A DNA stretch of 64,000 nucleotides, taken from the NCBI RefSeq assembly GCF_904849725.1, contig NC_058524.1:508756263-508820262 (forward strand). Direction: 5' to 3'. Source of the DNA: Hordeum vulgare subsp. vulgare. Its lineage: Eukaryota; Streptophyta; Magnoliopsida; Poales; Poaceae. Positions 23,605 through 32,564 of this stretch are shown piece by piece; positions within the stretch are counted from its first letter, which is position 1; each line of letters opens with the position of its first letter. Position numbers and translations under genes: made by a program. The notes under the pieces are model-generated. The model ran no database searches and was not told the origin of the DNA. It worked only from the letters and a program-made list of their open reading frames with translations.

Positions 23605-25135
23605 TGATGACCCACAAGTATAGGGGATCAATCATAGTCCATTCGATAAGTAAGAGTGTCGAACCCAACGAGGAGCAGAAGGCTCTGATTAACGGTTTTT
23701 AGCAAGGTAATAACTGCAAGCACTGAAAGTAGCGGTAACAAATGATGGTGTAGTGAGGTGAAACGTAGCAGGTGGAAAGTAACAAGTAACAAGTAATAGC
23801 AACGGTGCAGCAAAGTGTCCCAATCCCTTTTATAGCAAGGGACAAGCCTGAACAAAGTCTTATAGGGGGGAAATGCTCCCGAGGACACACGGGAATTTCT
23901 GTCATGCTAGCTTTCATCATGTTCATATGATTCGCGTTCGTTACTTTGATAGTTTGACATGTGGGTGGACCGGCTCCTGGGTACTACCCTTACTTAGAAA
24001 AGCATCCCACTTATGATTAACCCCTCTCGCAAGCATCCGCAACTACGAAAGAAGAATTAAGACAACGTCTAACCATAGCATTAAACTAGTGGATCCAAAT
24101 CAGCCCCTTACGAAGCAACGCATAGACTGGGGTTTAAGCTTCTGTCACTCTAGCAACCCATCATCTACTTACTACTCCCCAATGCCTTCCTCTAGGCCCA
24201 AATATGGTGAAGTTTTATGTAGTCGACATTCACATAACACCACTAGAGGAAAAACAACATACAACATATCAAAATACCGATCGAATACCAAATTCACATG
24301 ACTATTATTAGCATGACTTATCCCATGTCCTCAGGAACAAAAGTAACTACTCACAAAGCATAATCATAATCATGATCAGAGGTGTAATGAGTAGAATCAA
24401 GGATCTGAACATAAACTCTTCCACCAAGTAAACCAACTAGCATCAACTACAAAGAGTAATCAACACTACTAGCAACCTTACAAGTACCAATCGGAGTCGC
24501 GAGACGGAGATTGGTTACAAGTGATGAACTAGGGTTTGGAGATGAGATGGTGCTGATGAAGATATTGATGGAGATGAGTCCCCTCCGATGAGGGGAGTGT
24601 TGGTGATGACGATGGTGACGATTTCCCCCTCTGGGAGGGAAGTTTCCCGAGCAGGATCGTCCTGCCGGAGCTCTAGATTGGTTCTGCTCAAGTTCCGCCT
24701 CGTGGCGGCGGCGCCTCCTCGAAAAAGCTCCGCTCTGATTTTTTTTCCGAACGAAACCCTTCATATAGCAGAAGAGGGGGGCCAGTGGGCCACCAGGGTG
24801 CCCACAAGCCCTGTAGCCGCGGCCAGGGGGGCAGGCCACGGCTACCAGGCTTGTGGGCCCCTGGCAGCTCCCCTCTGGCACTTCATTCACCCAGTATTTT
24901 TTATAAATTCCCAAAAACTTCCATGTTGATTTTCAGGGCATTTGGAGTTGCGCAGAATAGAGGACTCAGACTTGCTCCTTTCCCAGTCCAGAATTCCAGC
25001 TGCCGGTATTCTCCCTCTTCAAATAAACCTTGCAAAATAAGAGAGAAAAGGCATAAGTATGGTACCACAAAGTATAATAAGAGTTTATAAAGCGATAAAT
25101 ATCAACATGAAAGCATGATGCAAAATGACGTATCA
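23605..25135 (-). repeat. 3' LTR of element Q
   Basis: Pairs with 36600-38127. It carries the U3 hairpin at 24800-24858 and a TATATGA box at 24762-24768 (minus strand), 31 bp beyond the hairpin in transcription direction. Confidence 0.93.
24800..24858 (-). promoter_or_regulatory. U3 GC hairpin, Q 3' LTR
   Basis: Arms of 25 nt (24800-24824 and 24834-24858) match at 22 of 25 positions by eye, with GCCCACAAGCC outside and TAGCCGCGGCC / GGCCACGGCTA inside, loop AGGGGGGCA. Confidence 0.8.
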
Positions 25136-25149
25136 ACTCCCCCAAGCTT
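25136..25149 (-). other. Polypurine tract of element Q
   Basis: Minus strand AAGCTTGGGGGAGT directly beside the 3' LTR. Confidence 0.8.
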
Positions 25150-26620
25150 AAACCTCGCTTGTCCTCAAGCAAAAAACCAAGATCCATAAACATGTCCACA
25201 TGTTTAGGGATGAAGGTTTCGATAAAACATAATACGGACATGAGGGCATCATGATCACACATAGAACAACAATACATCATAAAGATTCTTATGGGAAAGT
25301 AACAATTCCTTCACAAAGCAAAGTATGAATCAAAAACCTTACCGAGAAGTAGCCAACAATGGTCCATAGTCATTGAAGCAATTGCAATTTGTCATAACAT
25401 CAGAAAGAGTCAAATAAGAGCTTGTAAAGCAAATCCACATACTCAATCATCTCTTTTGTTTTCCACAATTGTTACAACTCATGTGGTACTCATGGTATCA
25501 AAGTTTCAGTTGGACACAAAGAAAGATAGGGTCTTATAATTTTGCCTCCCAACCATTTACCTCAAGGGTAAAGTCAACAATAATAAAGCATAAGTACTCA
25601 TCTCCAAGTTGATATATGAATATAAATCTTTCCCTAGCATATGACGTTCAGCAAGATGAAGACGGAATAGGGAATTGGTGTTGATCACCATGACTTTCAC
25701 AAGGACAAAAGTAAAGGTACAGGATAGGCCCTTCGCAGAGGGAAGCAGAGGTTGTCATGCGCTTTTATGGTTTGGATATACGACCTCTTAGTGTAAAGGA
25801 ACGTAACTTTATATTGCCCCGTGTGATAAAGAACTTTATTATGCAGTCTGTCTCTTTTATGTCTTCCTCATCACAGGTTCGTACAATGCTTATTTTCCAA
25901 ACACTAATAAATCATACATACTTTAGATAGCAACTTTTTATTGCTTGCACCGATGACAACTTACTTGAAGGATCTTACGCAATCCATAGGTAGGTATGGT
26001 GGACTCTCATGGCAAAACTGGGTTGAAGGTTTATGGATGCACAAGTAGTATTTCTACTTAGTACGGAAGTTTTGGCTAATATGAGGTGGAAGCAATCATC
26101 ACATGCTAAGGTATCTCTAGACATATAACATTGTTTGGAACCAAGCAAACACAATTCATTATGTTGTCTTCCTTGTCCAACATCTACTTCTAAGCATGTA
26201 ATAGTTTGGTGAGTGCTCACAATTATAGAAAGTGTCTAAGATGATATATTTATATGTGAAACTCTCTTTCCTTATTACTTCTTATTAATTGCAACAATGA
26301 CTGGGGTCTATGTTGGTCTATTCTCAACAAGTTTCAATCATCATACTTGTTATATGTGAAGCTATCACTTTCCATAAGATCATCTCATGATCTTTCATGC
26401 TATCATTCTTTTCATACTTTTGATCACGGCACAAAACAAAGCCCTTGACTAAGATACTCTTTATTATATAGCTCGCAAGCTCGAATACATAGGGGGAGAC
26501 ACAAGGCAAAAGACTCAAACTAAACACTAAAGACTTATCCCACTAGAAAAAGAGAAAACTGAAAAGGAAAACTAAAAACAAAGGTAAAGGCAAAAGATGT
26601 GATGGTGATACGATACCGGG
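25150..26620 (-). other. 3' non-coding region of element Q
   Basis: No gene seen; parallels 18983-22100 of P without the solo LTR. The conserved block with CCCTTCGCAGAGGG is at 25727-25747. Confidence 0.75.
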
Positions 26621-26658
26621 GCAACTCCCCCAAGCTTGGCACAAGCCAAGGGAGTTGC
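26621..26658 (-). other. Internal polypurine tract within a hairpin (Q)
   Basis: Minus strand AAGCTTGGGGGAGT at 26624-26637. GCAACTCCC and GGGAGTTGC flank a central AAGCTTGGC...GCCAAG, giving a near-palindrome directly after the accessory ORF stop. Confidence 0.6.
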
Positions 26659-26670
26659 CCATACCAATGC

Positions 26671-27082
26671 TCAGTTGTCTTCCTTTGGTGGTGGCGGAGG
26701 AGTTGTTGCAGAGGTCTTGAGCTTGTCTAATTTCCACTTGAGCATGAAATTCTGCTCTCTCAGATCATCATTTTCCTCCTCAAGCTTCAACACCCTTTGA
26801 CAAGGTTCCTTCTTACTCTCCTGCAAGAAACGAGAAGGGATAAACAAGTTCTTATGCTTCTTCCTTGAGTCAGGGAGGCTCGACTTCTTGAACTCCACAT
26901 GAGTGCGTCCAGGTTGAGGTAGAGGAGCCTCCTCTTCATCGGAACTCGTTTGTTCCTTCCCCTTGGGATCATAGTCCTCTTCCTCATCAGTGGTCCAGCC
27001 ATATGGTTCCAAGTCCCCATAGACCTTGGGGTTAGCAAAGTAATCAGCCACATAGCTCTCCCCCTCTAAATCCTCAGAAGAC
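26671..27082 (-). CDS. Env-position accessory ORF of element Q, unknown function, leucine-zipper-like tail
   Basis: A 137-codon frame starting MSSEDLEGESYVADYFANP, collinear with the P copy. Acidic centre (DEEEDYDPKG, SSDEEEAP), basic patch (SRKKHK), then LEEENDDLREQNFMLKWKLD, which continues KL: leucines fall at positions 0, 7, 14 and 21, as in a leucine zipper of three heptads. It ends PPPPPKEDN. No membrane segment. It may dimerise or bind nucleic acid or Gag, but that is inference. The ATG was chosen because the frame opens there in both copies and a TATA-like site lies about 90 bp upstream. Confidence 0.62.
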
Positions 27083-27167
27083 ATCTTGACCAGATCTGCG
27101 GCAGAAAACATGCTCGAAACGAAAAACAGAGGAAAACTACATGATACGGAGATCAAAACCATCGGGC

Positions 27168-27298
27168 GTATATATAATGATTTTTTGTGGACCAGAAGGA
27201 GTGCTCCGCAAGAAAACGGAGTCCGGGAGGCACACGAGGTGCCCACAAGCCCTGTAGCCGCGGCTAGGGGGGAGGTCGCGGCTACCAAGCTTGTGGCC
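27168..27298 (-). promoter_or_regulatory. Candidate internal promoter of Q: GC hairpin plus TATA
   Basis: Hairpin 27241-27298 with GCCCACAAGC outside and TAGCCGCGGC / GTCGCGGCTA inside. TATATATA at 27169-27176 lies about 65 bp further in transcription direction and about 90 bp before the ORF ATG at 27082. The same arrangement is at 22655-22788 in P. Confidence 0.52.
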
Positions 27299-27368
27299 GC
27301 CTCGTGCGCTCTCCGGAGTGCTTTTTATTTTTTTATTTTTCCATAAATTCCAAAACGGAGAAAATTTC

Positions 27369-28229
27369 CTACTGGAAAAGTTTTGGAGTCCAATTACTTA
27401 TTGAAACACATACCTCTTCGTTTTCAGAGTCTGAAACAGGCTCATAAACATCCCTTATGTACTCCTCTGGAGTTATGCTATTGATGATATTGCTCTCAAC
27501 ATTTATGGGAGTACTAGAGATATATTGCTTGATTCTTTGCCCATTTACCACTCTAGGAAAATTACCTTCCGTGTTATTGATTTTGATGGCACCGGAACGA
27601 TATACTTCCTCGACAACGTAGGGACCTTCCCATTTAGAGAGAAGCTTGCATGCGAAGAATCTTAAGCGAGAATTGTATAGCAGGACATAATCACCTACAT
27701 TGAACTCACGTTTCTGTATTCTTTCATCGTGCCATCTATTAACCTTTTCCTTGAACAACTTGGCATTCTCATATGCCTGGGCCCTCCATTCATCTAATGA
27801 GCTGATATCAAACAACAGCTTCTCACCGGCAAGTTTGAAATCGAAGTTGAGCTCTTTGATTGCCCAATAAGCTTTGTGTTCTAGCTCAAGAGGTAAATGA
27901 CAGGCCTTACCGTAAACCATTTTATACGGCGACATGCCCATGGGATTCTTATAAGCAGTCCTATAAGTCCATAGTAAATCATCAAGTTTGCTAGACCAAT
28001 TCTTTTGAGATCTATTGACAGTCTTTTGTAAGATCAATTTGATCTCCCTATTACTCAACTCCACTTGATCACTAGACTGAGGATGATAAGGAGATGCAAC
28101 TCTATGGTTGACATAATACTTAGCGAGCATCTTGCGGAAAACACCATGAATGAAGTGTGAACCGCCATCAGTCATCAGATATCTAGGGACTCCAAATCTT
28201 GGTAAAATGACTTCTTTAAGAATCTTAAT
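27369..28229 (-). pseudogene. Element Q integrase C-terminal half
   Basis: Frame from the insertion of the inverted-LTR unit to the stop at 27369. It starts with [19 protein letters not shown], containing the second catalytic Asp, then [19 protein letters not shown] with the catalytic Glu, [20 protein letters not shown], and the C-terminal VGDYVLLYNSRLR and KWEGPYVVEEVY. This half has no internal stop. The integrase is split by 4.3 kb of foreign DNA, so the element is dead. Confidence 0.87.
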
Positions 28230-29037
28230 TGTAACATCCCAAATTTTGGAATGTTAATATAATTATTAGATTGATTGTTTGTTTGTTTGAGTGAAATTTG
28301 AAACTTTTCAAAAACTTTTGAATGAGAGGGAATAAAATGACTTTCCCCTTCTCCGGTGAATTCAAATTCATCCATTTAAAATCAATGAGAGAAGATGACA
28401 TGACTTCTTCAACTATAAAGAATTTGAATGGAGCTCGCATTTGAATTTCTTTCGGTTTTGATTTGCAATTCTATTCTTCTTTTCTCCACTCAAGAAATGC
28501 CGAGAAATATATTCTATCAAACAAAAAAGAGAGGAGGAATATGACCCTCCAAAACTAGGGGCATATTTGAAATATTTTGAGCCAAGAAAACCAAAATTTA
28601 TATTGAGTAAATAATTGCAAAAAGAAATAAAGCTTTTAGGGATTTTCTGAAAAAACATTTTTTTAAAGTTTTTATTTTGGTCGTGGGATAATGCCCATCA
28701 TTTAGATTTTATTTTTCTGATAATTTAATATATAAAAACTATTTATTCCAAATTTATTTGGTTTCCTTTTTAATCATTTACTTTCCGGGTTTTGAAAATA
28801 GAAAAGAAATCTCTATTAAATGGAAATAGAGTTGTCCCATTAAGACACTTTCCAAAATTAGGCCCAACCGACATCATCTCCTACCTCTCGTCTCCTTCCT
28901 CATGTTACAAAAGCTTTCCATATCCATGGAGACAGGAACCTCCACCTTCCCGATCTCCCTCGTCCTTCCATCCCGGCGCCTCCCGAGGCCACCTATAAAA
29001 CCCCCTCCCTCTCCTCGTTCCATTTTTTCCATCACCG
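28230..29037 (+). repeat. Left inverted arm (U3 of LTR, plus orientation)
   Basis: About 808 bp matching the reverse complement of 31741-32564, with scattered substitutions and lacking about 15 bp present in the right arm. It contains a TATAAAA box at 28994-29000. The match stops at CCATCACCG. Confidence 0.9.
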
Positions 29038-29967
29038 CGTCCTCTCCCTGCCCGTAGCCTCCTCGCCACCATCTTCCCCTTCCTGTCAAGAACACCACCA
29101 GGAGCTCTCCTGGATCGCCCTTGCCGAGGTCCTCCAGCGCCCAGGCACTCCCCACCACCTCCTATCCATCCCGCTCCACCCCCCACATCGCCTCCACCCC
29201 TCACCTCGTCGCCCCCTTGGCCCTGCAGGACCACCTCGCCGGCCGTCTACACGAAGTAGGAGCCACCAGGAGCCCGCGTCTCCACCTCGACCGGAGCTCC
29301 CCAAGCGTCGACCTCCCCAAGTGCCGAACCTCCCCTCCTCCGCCATCCCCACCCCCGCCGGCGACCACCCCCCACGCCGGAGCTGCTCACCCCGCCGGCC
29401 ACCTCGCCGGAGGAAACCTCCCTGACAGCCACGTGAGAAACCTCTCTGACCTCTCTGTTGTGATTTTTTTGTTGGTTACCGTTACATCTTGATCCTAAGG
29501 CCCCTAATAGATCACTTAATAGACGAACCGTTTTCTTCTAATGTGCAGGCGTTTGTTAGTTTACACCGCAGCGCACTCGTCTAAGCCAACCAGAGATCGC
29601 CACGTGGCCCCATTCAATATTTAGATTTTAGTTTTCTATTTCCGAAACAGAACCAGTTCAATTTTGTTTCCCTTATATCTTTTAATCTAGGAGTCCAATG
29701 AGGTTGATTCTTTTTCCAGTAGATCACAATTTTTCTGTAGTTTTCGAAAACATATTATTTGCCTATGTTTGAAATTTCAAAATTTGAATTAAATCAGATT
29801 TAGTTTAAATCTTGTTTTGCTTATTCCAGGAGTTTAAAAATAGCTTTTAATTTGATTCTTTTTGCTGATGCTTCCTAGTGATCATATATTTCTGTAGTTT
29901 AAGTTTCAATTTTTTAAATATTGTTACTTGGGGTTTTACCAAAAACAGGTTCTGTTTTGATTAGGTG
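29038..29967 (+). other. Unique part of left arm: GC-rich then AT-rich leader-like sequence
   Basis: Begins about 40 bp after the TATA box. 29038-29440 is very GC-rich with CCGCCGGCGACC-like motifs; 29450-29967 is AT-rich with long T runs. There is a possible splice donor (ACGTGAGAAA, 29430) and acceptor (TGTGCAGG, about 29543). Proline-rich and glycine-rich open frames here lack recognisable domains. It may be the normal R-U5 of the LTR, deleted in the right arm, or an acquired sequence. Confidence 0.5.
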
Positions 29968-29985
29968 AAGTGAATTTTTTCACTT
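29968..29985. other. Perfect hairpin at the junction of the two arms
   Basis: AAGTGAA, four T, TTCACTT. It marks where plus-oriented leader sequence meets the minus-oriented gag; the gag stop codon (29980-29982) lies inside it. Confidence 0.75.
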
Positions 29986-31119
29986 TATGCAATCATTAGC
30001 AAACTGTCCTGCTTCCTTGCAACGAAAGCAAATGAGTTCTGACAAGTCTCGAGACGTCTTAGTGATTTCTTTTGCTCCTTGGGTTTCTGGCTTCCTTCCT
30101 GAGCACATGTATTTGTGGTGGCAAAATTCCATACACTTGTAACATCTGACATGACTCAGGTCTTTATCTGCAGAGATTTGGCTCTTCCGAGGGTACTTTT
30201 TCTTCTTTCCGGACTCCTTTATTTTGGCCAGTTCTTTTATTTCAAGTGGATCAAACTCCACTTTTTCCGTCGGGAAAATTCCCAGATACTCTTGGCTTCC
30301 CTTCGTGTAATCCTCTGAATAATGTCCTTCTTCTCCACATGAGTAACATGCATTGGAGAAAAATCTGGTTAGGCCTTGTCCATCAGGGTCTCCAATATTT
30401 TCCTTCATCACAAGTTTTTCTAAAATCTTCTTCGTGAGTGTTTCCTCCATTGCTTCTTTCTGTTGCTTGACAACTTGTTGCACCTTGGGGTAAATGTGAC
30501 ATTGAGCTGGGTAGTGGGTGGTTCCTCCACAAAGGAAACAAGTCACCTGACTACTTGGGCACTCCTCAGCTGGGTGATTTTCTTCATAATGAGTGCATCC
30601 ATCCTTGTGTTCTTCCTGGGTGTGTCCTATTTCTCCACAGATCTTGCATGCACAAGTCTTATCCTTCGGATTATCATAGCACTTCTGAATAAGTCGGGAT
30701 CTTAACAGAGTGTTCTTGAATTCGTCCCAAGTTTCTGCTCCACTAAATCCTTGTATGGCATGGTGCATTTTCCACCAGATAGCAGCACTTTGGGTAATGT
30801 ACTGGAGAGCGTGTGCCACTTCATATTTCCTTGAGATCAAGTTGCTCCCGAAGTGGTCCTCCATGTTCTGAATCCATATTTTAGCCTCCAGCTGGGTCAT
30901 AGGTCCAGAGACTACAAGTCCAGCTTCATACTCCATCTGGTAGGGTTGAGGTTTTGGGGATGAGACGGGTAAGAGAGGGAGGGAGATACACACAATACAA
31001 ACAATATTTTTGAGAATAGGTTTTATTTGTGGCCGTCGGAAAACACACACCAATGACGGCTCACAAATCATCGTATCTAACGTGGGTATATAAAAGGGGT
31101 TTGGACTTCTAATGGTCAT
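29980..31119 (-). pseudogene. Truncated gag with multiple zinc knuckles
   Basis: An open frame of 379 codons; an alternative ATG at 30934-30936 (MEYEAGLVVSGPM) may be the real start because the residues before it look like leader. A gag capsid-like part (LEAKIWIQNMEDHFG, AAIWWKMHHAIQGF, about 30700-30900) is followed by several CCHC-type knuckles: CKICGEIGHTQEEH, CFLCGGTTHYPAQC, CYSCGEEGHYSEDY (last Cys replaced), CYKCMEFCHHKYMC and CFRCKEAGQFANDC (His replaced by Gln). These would bind RNA during packaging. The frame stops right after the last knuckle, inside the junction hairpin, with no protease or pol. Probably Gypsy, from the primer-site type and gag style. Confidence 0.75.
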
Positions 31120-31416
31120 ATTATTATTCGAACACTTCAGGGTCTTCTAGTTCTTCGGGTCTTGAGAGTCTTGTGTTGGTGTAGCTTAAATTCTTCAAAC
31201 GCGTGGTGAAATCCTCTTTACTTTGAAGTAGAACTCCGTTGATTCGTCATGAGGTCAAAGGGGTAAGGGGATTGTATAACTATTTGAGGTGAGAGAGAAT
31301 ATTTGATGAAATCAGAAGAGATGAGAAGTGAAAGGTGTTCTCGAAAATAAGACTTTTGAGAGATCCTATCCTAAGAAGATTCCAGTTTCAAGGGTCACGT
31401 CCTACAGTCAACATGT

Positions 31417-31428
31417 GCTCTGAAACCA
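31417..31428 (-). other. Primer-binding site, initiator tRNA-Met type
   Basis: Minus strand TGGTTTCAGAGC, one base from the common TGGTATCAGAGC, four bases inside the LTR end. It shows that the right LTR is a 5' LTR in minus orientation and a different lineage from the tRNA-Asp-primed elements around it. Confidence 0.75.
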
Positions 31429-31432
31429 TATC

Positions 31433-32564
31433 TGTAGCGACCCGACTCAAAACGAGTCAAGCCTCTGTGTTTCTGTGCCATCCCTGCATCAGTATGCTGG
31501 CACACACAGTACATCAATGTATATATCAAAGTGCAATCATATGTAAATAGCGTAAAACTGATATATATACCTTAAAATTTCAGCGGAAGCAGTCAAGGGA
31601 GTGGAGTCCCAAATAACACCAACGGCAGGTTGAGTGCGGACCGTAACCCTGAATCGTACACTTACTCGTCGAAGAAAGTATCTACAACATAAGACGTTGC
31701 AGCCGTGTAGGTCAGCATATTGAAGATAATAATTTATAGGCGGTGATGGGAAAAATAGAACGAGGAGAGGGAGGGGGTTTTATAGGCGGCCTCGGGAGGC
31801 GCCGGGATGGAAGGACGAGGGAGATCGGGGAGGTGGAGGTTCCTGTCTCCATGGATATGGAAAGCTTTTGTAACGTCAAGAAGGAGACGAGAGGTAGGAG
31901 ATGATGTCGGTTGGGCCTAATTTTGGAAAGTGTCTTAATGGGCCAGCTATATTTCCATTTAATAGAGATTTCTTTTCTATTTTCAAAAACCGGAAAGTAA
32001 ACGATTAAAAAGGAAACCAAATAAATTCGGAATAAATAGTTTTTATATACTAAAATTATCAGAAAAATAAAATCTAAATGATGGGCATTATTCCACGGCC
32101 AAAATAAAAACTTAAAAAATGTTTTTTTTCAGAAAATCCCTAAAAGCTTTATTTCTTTTTGCAATTATTTACTCAATATAAATTTTGGTTTTCTTGGCTC
32201 AAAATATTTCAAAAATGCCCCTAGTTTTGGAGGGTCATATTCCTCCTCTCTTTTTTGTTTGACAGAATATATTTCTCGGCATTTCTTGAGTGGAGAAAAG
32301 AAGAATAGAATTGCGAATCAAAACCGAAAGAAATTCAAATGCCAGCTCCATTCAAATTATTTATAGTTGAAGAAGTCATGTCATCTTCTCTCATTGATTT
32401 TAAATGGATGAATTTTAATTCACCGGAGAAGGGGAAAGTCATTTTATTCCCTCTCATTCAAAAGTTTTTGAAAAGTTTCAAATTTCACTCAAGTTTCAAT
32501 CACTCAAACAAACAAACAATCAATCTAATAATTATATTAACATTCCAAAATTTGGGATGTTACA
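31433..32564 (-). repeat. Right LTR of the inverted-LTR unit (5' LTR, minus orientation)
   Basis: 1132 bp, from TGTAACATCCC at its outer end to GGGTCGCTACA at the inner end, beside the primer-binding site. A TATAAAA box lies at 31778-31784. Its outer 824 bp match the left arm. Confidence 0.88.

Larger units (their letters stand above)
28230..32564. mobile_element. Retroelement unit with inverted LTRs, 5-bp target duplication
   Basis: Both ends are the same sequence in opposite orientation (TGTAACATCCCAAATTTTGG at the left, its reverse complement at the right). TTAAT at 28225-28229 is repeated at 32565-32569. The integrase of Q reads on across it: CTTAAT then AGATGTG matches CTTGATAGAGGTG in P. 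From the right end inward (minus strand) are a complete LTR, a tRNA-Met-type primer site and a truncated gag; from the left end inward (plus strand) is the same U3 followed by different sequence. The arms meet at a hairpin near 29975. A normal element would have direct LTRs, and its left end would begin TGTAGCGACCC. Confidence 0.88.

Noticed and set aside
28874..29492. Gly/Arg-rich and Pro-rich open frames on both strands
   Set aside because: By-products of very GC-rich leader sequence; no domains, and open in several frames.
28230..32564. Unit as a DNA transposon with long terminal inverted repeats (Mutator-like)
   Set aside because: The target duplication is 5 bp, not 8-11 bp; the interior holds a primer-binding site and zinc-knuckle gag, and the inner LTR end GGGTCGCTACA is visible. 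A retroelement origin fits better.
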